Positions 46,597 to 55,749 of a stretch of DNA of 64,000 bases are shown piece by piece. Below the pieces are notes generated by a model, which ran no database searches, was not told where the DNA came from, and worked only from the letters and a program-made list of their open reading frames with translations. The DNA comes from Bacillus andreraoultii (GTDB lineage Bacteria > Bacillota > Bacilli > Bacillales > Caldibacillaceae): NCBI RefSeq assembly GCF_001244735.1, contig NZ_LN868937.1, positions 748,707-812,706 of the forward strand, written 5' to 3'. The position numbers were made by a program, and so were the translations under genes. The stretch's first letter is position 1, and every line of letters starts with the position of its first letter.

Positions 46597-47310
46597 ATGA
46601 GAAGAGATATAACCGAGATTGCTATCAATGAACAACGTACACTTGTAATTGCCGCCGATAATAGTGGTGGAATTGGTATGAAAAATCAAGACCACGTATT
46701 CACCCCGTATGATGTTGTTGCCTATTATGGATTTCGTGTTGCAATCATGGAATGTATGGCAGCACGAGCTAAACCAATAAGTGTTGTCGTACATAATTTT
46801 TGTGGAGAGGATGCATGGCCAGCGCTTGTACAAGGCGTAAAAAGAGGTTTATGTGAGTTAAGATATGATCATGTTCCTATTACGGGAAGTACAGAGAGTA
46901 ATTTTGCGCTAAGTCAGTCTGCTTTAGGGATGATTGTGATTGGCGAAAAAACAGTAGAAAGGAAAGAGGAACCAATTTTACTAGACAAATATCGAATGGC
47001 AGTTGTTGGTTCTCCGCTAGTCGGAAATGAAGTGTTGAATCGACGGGAGGACATATTACCTCTTTCACTTTTTCAAGAATTGTGCGAAATACCGGATACA
47101 ATCATTTTACCAGTCGGTTCAAAAGGAATCATTCATGAGGTGTCTGTAATGCTAGGAAAACAAGTAGATGTGAGTGAAATCTCTTGTGATGTCGATGTTA
47201 CTACTTCTTCCGGCCCGGCAACTTGTTGTTTACTAGCGTATTTACCTGAAATGGAATCGATGTTAAAAGAAAAATGTGCTCAAGTTTACCATCCTCTATT
47301 ATTTGTTTGA
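46597..47310 (+). CDS. cblS: Alpha-ribazole kinase, CblS-like
   Basis: A 237-residue protein of the PurM/AIR-synthase-like fold: LVIAADNSGGIG with the nucleotide-binding Asp, DVVAYYGFRVAIMECMAARA, and VPITGSTESNF. This matches CblS, which phosphorylates alpha-ribazole taken up by CblT and so replaces the CobT route to alpha-ribazole phosphate. Only 11 bases follow cblT. No cobT is present in the window, which agrees. Confidence 0.78.
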   Translation: MRRDITEIAINEQRTLVIAADNSGGIGMKNQDHVFTPYDVVAYYGFRVAIMECMAARAKPISVVVHNFCGEDAWPALVQGVKRGLCELRYDHVPITGSTESNFALSQSALGMIVIGEKTVERKEEPILLDKYRMAVVGSPLVGNEVLNRREDILPLSLFQELCEIPDTIILPVGSKGIIHEVSVMLGKQVDVSEISCDVDVTTSSGPATCCLLAYLPEMESMLKEKCAQVYHPLLFV

Positions 47311-47331
47311 AATAGAAGACAGGAGATGTCA

Positions 47332-47955
47332 ATGGTACGTTTGTATATTGTTAGACACGGTGAGACCGAATGGAATCAAGAAGGTCGGATGCAAGGAAGT
47401 TTTGATTCGAAACTAACAGAAAAAGGGAAAAGATACGCTAGACTACTAAGTGAACGACTCAAACCGATTTCTTTTTCGAAAATGATTTGTAGTCCGAGCA
47501 AAAGAGCTGTCGATACGGCGAAGATTCTTAATAGTGATTGTAATGGGAAAATAATGTTAGATGAGCGAATTGTAGAAATGAAAATGGGACGTTGGCAAGG
47601 AATGACTGAGGAAGAAATACAACTTCAATTCTATGAAGATTACAAAAAGTATATTGATCAACCGGAACTTTATCGAAATGATGATGGAGAGACGTTTCAA
47701 GATGTGCTTGCTCGTGTGAAAGGTTTTTTAATGGATATACAAAGCGAGCCAGACGATGGAAATATTTTAATTGTAACACACGGTTCGTTTATTCAAATTT
47801 TATTAATTTTGTTAAAAGGGAAACGTTTAACGGAGGTGTGGACGGAACCGATTGTTGAAGGGACGAGTTTGACACGCATCGATATCTATCAAAAGAAAAT
47901 ACATATGATATGTATAGGAGATATGAGTCATGTAAGAATATGTGATAAAAAATAG
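47332..47955 (+). CDS. Histidine phosphatase family protein
   Basis: A 207-residue phosphoglycerate-mutase-fold phosphatase: YIVRHGETEWNQEGRMQG (catalytic His), ICSPSKRAVDTAKIL, MKMGRWQGMTEEEI and VTHGSFIQILL. ATG 47332 is preferred because AGGAG touches the upstream ATG 47326. Last gene of the B12 operon; it may be the alpha-ribazole phosphatase, with the gene at 45075 doing the other step, or a general phosphatase. Confidence 0.85.
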   Translation: MVRLYIVRHGETEWNQEGRMQGSFDSKLTEKGKRYARLLSERLKPISFSKMICSPSKRAVDTAKILNSDCNGKIMLDERIVEMKMGRWQGMTEEEIQLQFYEDYKKYIDQPELYRNDDGETFQDVLARVKGFLMDIQSEPDDGNILIVTHGSFIQILLILLKGKRLTEVWTEPIVEGTSLTRIDIYQKKIHMICIGDMSHVRICDKK

Positions 47956-48155
47956 TTTAGAACCGCAAAAGATTGCAATATGAGGAAAAATAGTAATTTG
48001 AAAAATTGACTTTTTTTGAATTAAGAATTACATTGAATATATAGGTAAAATATGGTTTTTAATTATTGGAACGTTTAGTACCTTAATATAAGGGGAACAA
48101 AACAATTTCTATTGATCAAAATGTAACTACTATGATAGATTTGGGGGGAGTTTTA

Positions 48156-48392
48156 GTGGCTTTTGTAATTACTGCACCATGTAAAGATGAACTTGCAGCA
48201 GAATGTGTTGATGTATGCCCAGTTGATTGTATAGAAAAAGGGGAAGATCAATACTATATTGATCCAGCCATTTGTATTGATTGTGGTGCTTGCCAAGCAG
48301 TGTGTCCAGTCGAGGCAATCTATTATGAAGAAGATTTAAGACCGGATGAACAACCGTATTTTGAAAAAGCAAAAGAATTTTTCAGTAAGTAA
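48156..48392 (+). CDS. fer: 4Fe-4S ferredoxin
   Basis: A 78-residue ferredoxin. GTG 48156 with GGGGGGAG upstream is chosen over 48132. Cys residues lie in [19 protein letters not shown] and then [18 protein letters not shown]. This is the Bacillus Fer arrangement with one functional cluster in the second set and possibly a second in the first. Cytoplasmic electron carrier. It is monocistronic with its own terminator. Confidence 0.93.
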   Translation: MAFVITAPCKDELAAECVDVCPVDCIEKGEDQYYIDPAICIDCGACQAVCPVEAIYYEEDLRPDEQPYFEKAKEFFSK

Positions 48393-48410
48393 CAAAAAAT
48401 GATGGATTGG

Positions 48411-48447
48411 AAAGTAGTAGTGGCAAATCACTGCTACTTTTTTATTA
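48411..48447 (+). terminator. Terminator of ferredoxin gene
   Basis: AAGTAGTAGTG...CACTGCTACTT with T-run. Confidence 0.9.
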
Positions 48448-48567
48448 GGAAGAAATTAGGCTACTTGTAATAAGCATCATACGAATACGACTTAGTTTTC
48501 GCCGAATGACAATGAAACTCTAAAAGGTGTATTCACTTGCCAAAATGAACAGAAATATGATATATTT

Positions 48568-48598
48568 ATCTCGAATTAAAAATAAATTAATTTGAGAT
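48568..48598. promoter_or_regulatory. MhqR-like operator
   Basis: Inverted repeat ATCTCGAATTA...TAATTTGAGAT (10 of 11 positions match) 17 bases before the dioxygenase start. B. subtilis MhqR sites have ATCTCGA half-sites before dioxygenase genes, so this probably confers quinone/catechol response. Confidence 0.65.
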
Positions 48599-48615
48599 AG
48601 TTGGAGGATGAAACT

Positions 48616-49599
48616 GTGAACAAATTAAAAGGAATTCACCATGTGACTGCAATTACGAGTAGTGCTGAAAAAATATATGAGTTTTTCACATATACATTGG
48701 GCGTACGATTAGTTAAAAAAACTGTGAACCAAGATGATATTCAAACATACCATTTATTTTTTGCTGATGATAAAGGGAGCCCGGGAACGGATATGACGTT
48801 TTTTGACTTTCCAGGCATTCCTAAAGGGAAACATGGAACAAACGAAATTTATAAAACATCATTCCGCGTGCCAACTGATGCGGCATTAGCTTACTGGGAA
48901 AAACGATTCAACCGACTTAATGTGAAACACACAGGCATTCAAGAGCAATTTGGCAAAAAGACACTTTCGTTTACTGATTTTGATGAACAACAATATCAAC
49001 TAATATCAGATGAGAGAAATAGTGGTGTTCCATCGGGTAGCCCGTGGAAAAAAGGACCAATACCAGATGAGTTTGCAATATCTGGCCTTGGTCCAATTGT
49101 TGTTCGCGTGTCGTATTTTGATTATTTTAAACAAGTATCAGAACAAGTGCTTGGATTTATCGAAATAGACAAAGAAGGTTCCTTACATGTTTTTGAAATG
49201 GGTGATGGAGGAAATGGTGCCGAAGTTTGGGTAGAACATAATACGGTTCTTCCTCCTAGTAGACAAGGTTATGGCACCATACATCATGCTGCATTCCGAG
49301 TCAATAACCGGGAAGAGTTGGAAGCATGGGATAAGGCAATTAGAAGCTTCCGTATTGGCACATCTGGTTATGTGGAACGATATTACTTCGGTTCATTATA
49401 TACCCGCGTCTCACCGGACATCTTATTTGAACTTGCAACAGATGGACCAGGGTTTATGGGAGATGAGCCGTATGAAACATTAGGCGAAAAACTATCACTA
49501 CCACCATACTTTGAAGAACAGCGCAAAGAAATAGAAGGCTTAGTACGACATTTTGATACGGTCAGAAGTACGAAACAATTTGAAAAAGAATATGAGTAA
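48616..49599 (+). CDS. Ring-cleaving dioxygenase (MhqO/MhqA-like, VOC family)
   Basis: A 327-residue protein of two VOC (glyoxalase-fold) modules: KGIHHVTAITSSAEKIYEF at the start with metal-binding His, and GTIHHAAFRVNNREELEAW in the second module, then a conserved Glu in DILFELATDGPGF. Such enzymes open hydroquinone or catechol-type rings with iron and oxygen. GTG 48616 follows GGAGGATGAAACT. The operator above supports an MhqR-type regulon. Confidence 0.9.
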   Translation: MNKLKGIHHVTAITSSAEKIYEFFTYTLGVRLVKKTVNQDDIQTYHLFFADDKGSPGTDMTFFDFPGIPKGKHGTNEIYKTSFRVPTDAALAYWEKRFNRLNVKHTGIQEQFGKKTLSFTDFDEQQYQLISDERNSGVPSGSPWKKGPIPDEFAISGLGPIVVRVSYFDYFKQVSEQVLGFIEIDKEGSLHVFEMGDGGNGAEVWVEHNTVLPPSRQGYGTIHHAAFRVNNREELEAWDKAIRSFRIGTSGYVERYYFGSLYTRVSPDILFELATDGPGFMGDEPYETLGEKLSLPPYFEEQRKEIEGLVRHFDTVRSTKQFEKEYE

Positions 49600-49607
49600 A
49601 ATAAGCT

Positions 49608-49637
49608 AGCCCTAGAGTCATTCTAGGGTTTATTTTG
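49608..49637 (+). terminator. Terminator of dioxygenase gene
   Basis: CCCTAGA...TCTAGGG stem followed by TTTATTTTG. Confidence 0.85.
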
Positions 49638-49794
49638 TGAATAGGAAAGTATGAATTTTCCGATTTCAACTTGATGCTGTCCAGAAAGTCGTATTTTAAT
49701 TTATAGATCCCCTTTTCTTGTTTCAAAACCTTGATATATCGATATTCTTAATTATCACATTTTTAAGGATATCCACTTTTCAGACAGTCCCAGG

Positions 49795-49890
49795 CTCTAG
49801 AAGCATTACATGAAAGCCGAAAAACTCACATTTTTTCGGCAACTACGGCTCTTGTTTTGCCTGTCTTGAATTTTCTTTATTTACCTTTTT
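49795..49890. repeat. Dispersed intergenic repeat, copy B
   Basis: Same block order as 29640-29740: AGCATTACAT, GCCGAAAAA...TTTTTTCGGC hairpin, CTCTTGTTTTGCC, GAATTTTCTTTATT. The rest of 49638-50068 holds no gene. Confidence 0.5.
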
Positions 49891-50068
49891 CACCGACATT
49901 GTGAACCTACTCAGCATTTTTTATACTCGCCTTTTTATCCCAATATTGGTGTTGTCTGTTTGTCTCACTCTTTTTAAAGAGAGTAGGGGGCTTCTTGTGA
50001 AGAAGATAAATTATAAACTACGACAAATACGATAAATCCTTTAGCTCGCTAATTAAATGAAATTATTG

Positions 50069-50097
50069 TTGACACTACCGAAGACTGATGATAATAT
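50069..50097 (+). promoter_or_regulatory. SigA promoter of the amino acid ABC operon
   Basis: TTGACA (50069) and TAATAT (50092) with 17-bp spacing, 80 bases before the first gene. Confidence 0.85.
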
Positions 50098-50176
50098 AAG
50101 TTTATCAAATTATCAATTTAGTTTGTTAAAGGGTTAAATCACTAATATAATAAAACTTAAATGGGAGAGGTAAGTT

Positions 50177-50962
50177 ATGAAACGGTTAGTGAAAATCATA
50201 TTCTTTGCATTAGTTGCATCATTATTAGCGGCTTGTTCCTCAGAATCATCGGCAGGGGAAAAAGGAAAAAGTGATGACAAATTAATTATCGGGATTGATG
50301 ACGCTTTTGCACCATTAGGATTCCGTGATGAAAGTAATGAAATTGTCGGTTTTGATATTGATTTAGCAAGAGCAACAGGCAAAAAAATGGGAAAAGAAGT
50401 TGTTTTCCAACCAATTGATTGGAGTTCAAAAGAATCAGAGTTAAACAGTGGCCGAATTGATTTAATTTGGAATGGTTACACAGTGACTGATGAAAGAAAG
50501 GAAAAAGTACTTTTTACAAAACCTTATTTAGCGAATGCTCAAGTCATTGTTACATTAAAAGATTCCGACATTGAAAAACTAGACCAGCTTAAAGGAAAAA
50601 CAGTCGGTCTTCAAGCTCAATCTTCAGCAAGTGATGCGTTAAATGCGGCACCAATTGCAGCTGAATTAAAAGATAAAACAGAATTTAAAGACAATGTGTT
50701 AGCTTTAACTGATTTGAAAAACGGTCGTGTGGATGCGGTCGTCATTGATGAGGTCGTCATTGATTATTATATGACAAAAGAACCAGAAACATATAAAGTT
50801 TTAGAAGAAACTCTTGCACCTGAAGAATATGCAGTAGGTGTGAAAAAAGGAAATGACGAATTACGAAACCAAGTTCAAAAAGCTTTAGATGAACTAGTAG
50901 CTAATGGTGAGGCTGCAAAAATTTCTGATAAATGGTTTGGGGAAAATAAAGTATTGGATTAA
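50177..50962 (+). CDS. Polar amino acid ABC transporter binding lipoprotein
   Basis: A 261-residue lipoprotein with lipobox LLAAC and the class 3 binding-protein pattern: IGIDDAFAPLGFRDES, GFDIDLARATGKKMG, IDLIWNGYTVTDERK and GRVDAVVIDEVVIDYYM. It probably binds glutamine, histidine, cystine or similar. It is followed by a small hairpin (about 50974-51003) that may reduce transcription of the downstream permease and ATPase genes, giving excess binding protein. Confidence 0.92.
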   Translation: MKRLVKIIFFALVASLLAACSSESSAGEKGKSDDKLIIGIDDAFAPLGFRDESNEIVGFDIDLARATGKKMGKEVVFQPIDWSSKESELNSGRIDLIWNGYTVTDERKEKVLFTKPYLANAQVIVTLKDSDIEKLDQLKGKTVGLQAQSSASDALNAAPIAAELKDKTEFKDNVLALTDLKNGRVDAVVIDEVVIDYYMTKEPETYKVLEETLAPEEYAVGVKKGNDELRNQVQKALDELVANGEAAKISDKWFGENKVLD

Positions 50963-50973
50963 GGATCAGAAGT

Positions 50974-51003
50974 AGGCAATCAGTCGCTCGTACTGGTTGC
51001 TCT
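50974..51003 (+). terminator. Attenuating hairpin after the binding-protein gene
   Basis: GCAATCAGT...ACTGGTTGC stem followed by TCTTCTTAATT, a weak terminator inside the operon. Confidence 0.5.
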
Positions 51004-51095
51004 TCTTAATTTCTAAAGGAAAACAGAAATTTCTATCTTTTCGACACCGTTTCTTTTACAATAAAAGTATATATGTTAATTTTTAGGAGGATTAT

Positions 51096-51755
51096 ATGTC
51101 ATTCGATTATATAAACTTAGTTTTGAAACCGATGCTTGAAGGAACAAAAGTTACCCTATTACTCTTCCTCATTGTTATCGTTTTTTCAATTCCTTTAGGG
51201 TTTTTATTAACTTTAGCTGTACGCAGTCGATTTAAGCCACTGTCATTAATCGTTCAAGCGTATATTTATATCATGAGGGGTACGCCATTACTATTGCAAT
51301 TATTATTTATCGTATTTGGATTGCCTCTTTTACCAGGAATCGGTGAGTATCTCGTTCTTGATCGGTTTGTCGCAGCATGCCTCGGCTTCGTATTGAACTA
51401 TGCAGCCTATTTTGCAGAAATATTCCGTGGCGGTTTACTTGCAATTGATAAAGGACAATACGAAGCAGCACAAGTTCTCGGGCTTAGTAGATGGCAGACG
51501 ATGACCCGAATTATTGTTCCACAAATGTTTCGAGTTGCGCTCCCAACAGTTGCGAACGAATCTGTAACATTAGTAAAAGATACTGCTTTATTATATGCAG
51601 TTGCTGTTCCAGAACTACTTCACTATGCACAAACAGCAGTAAACCGCGACTTTACAATTGTTCCATTCTTTGTTGCGGGAGTTATTTATTTAATCATTAC
51701 CTTGCTTGTAACGCTAATTTTAAAAAGGGTTGAAAAAAGATTTCAATTTGAATAA
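51096..51755 (+). CDS. Polar amino acid ABC transporter permease
   Basis: A 219-residue HisM/GlnP-type permease with about five helices: [20 protein letters not shown] (first 20), [14 protein letters not shown], the EAA loop [21 protein letters not shown] (quoted in part: [12 protein letters not shown]) and [26 protein letters not shown]. Forms a homodimer with the ATPase encoded next. Confidence 0.93.
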   Translation: MSFDYINLVLKPMLEGTKVTLLLFLIVIVFSIPLGFLLTLAVRSRFKPLSLIVQAYIYIMRGTPLLLQLLFIVFGLPLLPGIGEYLVLDRFVAACLGFVLNYAAYFAEIFRGGLLAIDKGQYEAAQVLGLSRWQTMTRIIVPQMFRVALPTVANESVTLVKDTALLYAVAVPELLHYAQTAVNRDFTIVPFFVAGVIYLIITLLVTLILKRVEKRFQFE

Positions 51756-51769
51756 GAAAGAGTGATATT

Positions 51770-52507
51770 GTGGCATTTATCGAAGTATCTAATTTATATA
51801 AGTCATATGATGAAGTAGAAGTTTTAAAACAAATAAGTTTTTCAATAGATAAAAATGAAGTTGTCGCCATTATTGGGCCTTCAGGTTCAGGGAAGAGTAC
51901 GCTGTTACGCAGTCTCGTTCACTTGGAGACGATTGATGGGGGAAACATATCGGTCGATGGTCGATTCTTTGTTAAGGACGGTAATTATGCAAGACCAAAC
52001 GAAATCAAACAAATTACTGCGAAAATGGGAATGGTCTTCCAACATTTTTATTTATTTCCACACTTAACGGTGAAACAAAATTTGGAGTTGGCACCAAAGC
52101 TAGTAAAAAAGGAAACAGCGAAAAGTGTCGAACAGCGTAGTCGCGAGTTGTTGGAAAAGGTCGGGTTGGCGGACCGAGCAAATGCCTATCCTGCCAAATT
52201 ATCGGGTGGTCAAAAGCAGCGGGTTGCAATTGCTAGGGCATTAATGATGAATCCAGATATTATGCTATTTGATGAACCTACTTCTGCACTTGACCCTGAA
52301 CTCACTGGAGAGGTTTTGAAAGTAATGAAAGATTTAGCGGATGAACATATGACGATGGTTGTCGTCACTCACGAAATGGCATTCGCAAAAGAAGTAGCTG
52401 ATCGTGTCATTTTTATGGCTGACGGTGAAATAATTGAATCGGGTACACCGAAACAACTGTTTGAAAACCCGAAAAATGCACGAACGATAACGTTTCTCGG
52501 TTTATAA
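51770..52507 (+). CDS. Polar amino acid ABC transporter ATPase
   Basis: A 245-residue ATPase of the GlnQ/HisP type: Walker [15 protein letters not shown]-loop [14 protein letters not shown], signature [15 protein letters not shown], Walker [21 protein letters not shown] and H-loop [12 protein letters not shown] start. It ends the operon. Confidence 0.94.
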   Translation: MAFIEVSNLYKSYDEVEVLKQISFSIDKNEVVAIIGPSGSGKSTLLRSLVHLETIDGGNISVDGRFFVKDGNYARPNEIKQITAKMGMVFQHFYLFPHLTVKQNLELAPKLVKKETAKSVEQRSRELLEKVGLADRANAYPAKLSGGQKQRVAIARALMMNPDIMLFDEPTSALDPELTGEVLKVMKDLADEHMTMVVVTHEMAFAKEVADRVIFMADGEIIESGTPKQLFENPKNARTITFLGL

Positions 52508-52697
52508 AAATAATCGAGTCTACATGGAAAATGATAACGATATCAGTCAATGGGAAAATTCCTCATCAATAACCATATGTGTAAAATTTTTCTCGGGAGG
52601 AATTCAAGCAAATTTCTAGAAAAAAGGAGAGAAGGTCTCTACCACCTTTTTTGACAGTAACTGTGATTTATAGTATGATTAAAGTGAATATAATCAT

Positions 52698-52796
52698 CCG
52701 GCAAGAAGAGGAGTAGCTTTTACAGCAAAGTCGTCAATCCAGAGAATCGTCTCTCGGCTTTGTTGGCAAAAACGATTGTTAGCGAGACCTTACCTC
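52698..52796 (+). promoter_or_regulatory. yybP-ykoY-type manganese riboswitch
   Basis: Has AGAGGAGTAGC (52707) at the 5' side and GCGAGACCTTACC (52782) at the 3' side, the two conserved loops that come together to bind Mn2+ in the yybP-ykoY class. Between them is a hairpin-rich segment (AATCGT...ACGATT). The 3' loop overlaps the arm of the following terminator, so Mn binding would allow read-through. Confidence 0.8.
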
Positions 52797-52829
52797 CATG
52801 TTTTTATACAGTGAAGGTAGGTCTTTTTA
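52785..52829 (+). terminator. Terminator of the riboswitch expression platform
   Basis: AGACCTTACC pairs with GGTAGGTCT (one bulge), then TTTTT. Shares its 5' arm with the riboswitch. Confidence 0.8.
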
Positions 52830-52898
52830 TATCTTTTTAACATCTTTCTTGTTACAATTGAATACGTATAAAATAATAATATAATAAAAGGTGATTCT

Positions 52899-53348
52899 AT
52901 GGACAACTTTTTACTGAATAGTTTTCCAGACAATATAAAAAAAGAATTAGAACAAATTCAGAAGCTAATTTTACCATTAGCAAAGAAAACTTCGAAATAT
53001 ATGTTTTGGACATTCCCTTTAATTGCCATTGCTGTTATTAACTTAATTTATCTTTTGTTTTTCACAACAGGTGGTGATGATTTTTATATCCCTATGATTA
53101 TCTACGCAATAATTGGTGCTTTTGGTTTTGCTCTTTTGAAAGAGTCAAAGTTAAATAAAAAGGAAATTGAACAAATTGGTGTGCGATATATTGTTGATCG
53201 GATGAAGAAAAGTCGCTATGTGACAAACGAGCGGAAAAATCATTACATCCATCTTGTCAAAGAAAAACCGGTAATGGCGATGGAAAACTTTATTAAATTT
53301 TTACAAGAAGAGGATCGGCTAAAACGGTTAACGACAGATAATGATTAA
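52899..53348 (+). CDS. YwnF-like DUF5392 membrane protein
   Basis: A 149-residue protein: an N-terminal helix, two hydrophobic segments (about residues 34-58 and 64-84) with TTGGDDF between, and a helical C-terminal part (RYIVDRMKKSRYVTNERK). It resembles B. subtilis YwnF (DUF5392), whose function is unknown. RBS AAAGGTG. It is the only gene behind the manganese-type riboswitch, so a role in Mn handling is a reasonable inference. Confidence 0.75.
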   Translation: MDNFLLNSFPDNIKKELEQIQKLILPLAKKTSKYMFWTFPLIAIAVINLIYLLFFTTGGDDFYIPMIIYAIIGAFGFALLKESKLNKKEIEQIGVRYIVDRMKKSRYVTNERKNHYIHLVKEKPVMAMENFIKFLQEEDRLKRLTTDND

Positions 53349-53351
53349 TAG

Positions 53352-53392
53352 AAAGAGAGACAGCGTAATGGAGATACTGTCTCTCTTTTAAG
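53352..53392 (+). terminator. Terminator of the YwnF-like gene
   Basis: AGAGAGACAG...CTGTCTCTCT with TTTT, 10-bp stem. Confidence 0.9.
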
Positions 53393-53422
53393 TAGAACAA
53401 TATAATTAAGGGAAAAACTTCT

Positions 53423-53680
53423 TTATGAAGCGTTATCTTTTATCTTCTTCATTAAATCTTCTGGTGAATTTGCTTCAAGAAATGTTGAATTCATTAAAAC
53501 GTAAGGGGAGCATGTACATTCATCACAATAACTTAAACAATCCATTTCTTTTACTTGAAGATCAAGTTCATCGACTAGATTCTCCAACATTTCAAACATC
53601 TCATCATCATAGTATTGATTTAAATTATTCGTACAAAATTCCAGTTTCATCTTCTTTTTCTTTTTAAAAAATAACCCCAT
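53423..53680 (-). CDS. DUF1450 family protein (YuzB-like)
   Basis: An 85-residue protein with KLEFCTNNLN and a Cys cluster CLSYCDECTCSPYVLMNS, typical of DUF1450 proteins of bacilli; the Cys set may bind a metal or Fe-S cluster. The N-terminus has a run of lysines (FFKKKKKMK). The RBS is weak (GGGGAAT); an internal start at the second Met is possible. Function unknown. Confidence 0.8.
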   Translation of the reverse strand: MGLFFKKKKKMKLEFCTNNLNQYYDDEMFEMLENLVDELDLQVKEMDCLSYCDECTCSPYVLMNSTFLEANSPEDLMKKIKDNAS

Positions 53681-53699
53681 CGCGAATTCCCCATTCGTT

Positions 53700-53940
53700 C
53701 AATTTTCCCTTATTATAGCTTTTCCGAATAAGAAAACCAACTGCCTTAAGGTGTGGAATTTTCTTTCGTGTCGCTGTTTCGAATGCTTATAAAAAAGCCA
53801 ATCCAAACTATAAAGATATACTAGTACCTTTTCCTTCACGTATAGAAGGGAAGGAAATCTAAGAAGTTCGGATTATCCCATGAAATAAAGGACAATTCTT
53901 TTATATTCTCTTATGTTTAAGAGCAGCCTTCTGAGGAAGT
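53700..53940. other. Gene-free stretch
   Basis: No gene seen between DUF1450 and the TnpB relic. A weak inverted repeat TTTCCTTC...GAAGGAAA sits near 53830-53860. Confidence 0.4.
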
Positions 53941-54150
53941 AAAATGGCTTTAGCAATTGAAATTGGGCCGAACAATTTTGCTGCTTGTAATGATTCAGAC
54001 GGGCATCTTTTTTAGTGGATGGCTACTTAAATCAATTAACCGTCTGTACAACAAGTTATATGGCAGTCCATCGTAATGGAGCAAGATTTAAAATCTGGGA
54101 CAAGTCAAAGTAACAAGCTCCTTGGTTACAAAATAAGTGACTTCGATTAT
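53941..54150 (+). pseudogene. IS200/IS605 TnpB relic
   Basis: Protein-like fragments in shifting frames: LAIEIGPNNFAACNDSDGH, LLKSINRLYNKL and GTSQSNKLLGYK. The order matches TnpB: the IDLGxNN nuclease motif, the PLKSINxxYNKK helix, then the SxRLxxL stretch. At least two frameshifts and stops are present. No TnpA, ends or guide RNA scaffold remain. Confidence 0.65.
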
Positions 54151-54243
54151 TCATCAAAATAATAATTAGGACTCGAGAATGAATTCCTTGTATTACTAGG
54201 AAAGTTAAAACGATTTCATTTCTACTTTCCTATACGTTAAGCT

Positions 54244-54290
54244 AAAAACTCATGTCCCGTCCCGACATGGATCGAGCCATGAGTTTTTCT
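54244..54290. terminator. Terminator of the AI-2E transporter gene (minus strand)
   Basis: AAAAACTCATG...CATGAGTTTTT, 11-bp stem with runs on both sides, directly behind the minus-strand gene. Confidence 0.85.
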
Positions 54291-55403
54291 TTATTCTATA
54301 ACAGCTGTTTTCGGTTCTTTCCTATGTTTTCGATATAAGCGAACAAGACGGACAATATTTAAAATAAGTGTTTTCATTACAGCATATACGGGTACACCCA
54401 AGATCATTCCGAGAATACCTGCAATATTTCCTGCCACTAATAAAATAATGATAATTGTCGCTGGATGAGTATCTAGTTTTCTTCCAATAACTAGTGGCGA
54501 GATGACATTCCCTTCAAATTGTTGAGCGATCACTGCCACAACGACGACTAGTACGGCTGTCATTGGTGAAATAAACAATCCTACGATGAAAGCAGGTGCA
54601 GCTCCTAAAAACGGTCCGACATATGGAATAATATTTGTCACCGCAACCGCTAAACCTAAAAGTAAAGCATACGGTAAATCAATAATTAAATACCCGATGA
54701 ATGATAACGTACCGACACATAAAGAGACAATAAGTTGTCCTTGAATATAGGTAGCTAATGTATTCGAAGTATCTTTTAAAATCACTCGACCCTCTTTACG
54801 ATATGCACTTGGTAAAAACCGCAAAATCGCATTCGGTAACTTATGACCATCTTTTAATAAATAAAACAGTAAGAATGGCACCGTAACTATAACAAGAGTG
54901 ACATTGGCAACCGCCCCAACTAAACCAGAAATACTATTTGTAATAGCAGTTGGTATATCTTGCAAGTAAGTCATTAATGTATTTTTTACTTGATCTAAAT
55001 CGACATACTGTTGTGTTTGTATCCAGTGGAACGTATCAGATTGGGCAAAGTTGCTGACAATGACAGGAACTTGGTCAATATATTTTGGAATATTCGTAAA
55101 CAATTCCCGAACTTGTTGAGTCAAAACAGGGACAATTAATGCGATAACGAGAACAACAAGTCCAATAAAGATGACATAAATTAGTAAGATTCCTAAAGTT
55201 CGTGGTATTTTTGCCTTCTCAAACAAGGATACAATCGGATTAAAAATAAAATAAAGGAAACCTGTTATAAGTAGTGGGAAAAACATCGTTGACAGAAAAA
55301 TAACAATTGGGTTAAAAAGGAAAGAAAGTTTTGTGCATATGTAAATGATTCCCACAATTAGAAGAATTTCTAAAGTCCAAAAATGTAATTTAGATTTATA
55401 CAA
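54291..55403 (-). CDS. AI-2E family transporter
   Basis: A 370-residue membrane protein with about seven to eight helices and the family patterns FNPIVSLFEKAKIPRTLGIL (20 quoted), GQLIVSLCVGTLSFIGYLI, AVTNIIPYVGPFLGAAPAFI, and QQFEGNVISPLVIGRKLDTH (quoted in 20). Members export AI-2 (TqsA) or act as Na+/H+ or other antiporters; the name is general. Monocistronic. Confidence 0.9.
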   Translation of the reverse strand: MYKSKLHFWTLEILLIVGIIYICTKLSFLFNPIVIFLSTMFFPLLITGFLYFIFNPIVSLFEKAKIPRTLGILLIYVIFIGLVVLVIALIVPVLTQQVRELFTNIPKYIDQVPVIVSNFAQSDTFHWIQTQQYVDLDQVKNTLMTYLQDIPTAITNSISGLVGAVANVTLVIVTVPFLLFYLLKDGHKLPNAILRFLPSAYRKEGRVILKDTSNTLATYIQGQLIVSLCVGTLSFIGYLIIDLPYALLLGLAVAVTNIIPYVGPFLGAAPAFIVGLFISPMTAVLVVVVAVIAQQFEGNVISPLVIGRKLDTHPATIIIILLVAGNIAGILGMILGVPVYAVMKTLILNIVRLVRLYRKHRKEPKTAVIE

Positions 55404-55749
55404 CCGAACGACTCCTTCCGTTTATGTATAGTTTTATATTATAGAAAAATGTCAAAGATTTCTAGGGGGACATAGGGAAATGTGAAATTATTTTCCGGGG
55501 ATGGAGTTTTATGCTTATTTCTACTCAAATATCAGATAGGAAATGTAGTGCTGTATGGTCATTACTTCTCAACACTAGATAGGATGCAAATTTTCCGAGG
55601 TCTGGAAAGTAAGTGGTCACGACTACATCATCGACAAATAGGAATTACGAAACAGTTTTCCAGTGGGAGGTGGCCTCGATTAAGTGAAGTGTCCAGAAGA
55701 CCGGAAAAGTGCGTAACGAACGTGTCAATAGACCAGAATTTAAAAGAAC
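55404..55749. other. Intergenic leading into repeat locus 3
   Basis: No gene. An open frame here is built partly from the repeat and has no RBS. Pieces such as GTGTCCAGAAGACCGG look like strongly diverged copies of the 52-bp unit. Confidence 0.4.

Noticed and set aside
52580-52830. T-box leader considered for the region before the YwnF-like gene
   Set aside because: No T-box sequence (GGGTGGNACCGCG) and no tRNA-synthetase or amino acid gene follows. The AGGAGTAG and GAGACCTTACC loops fit yybP-ykoY better.
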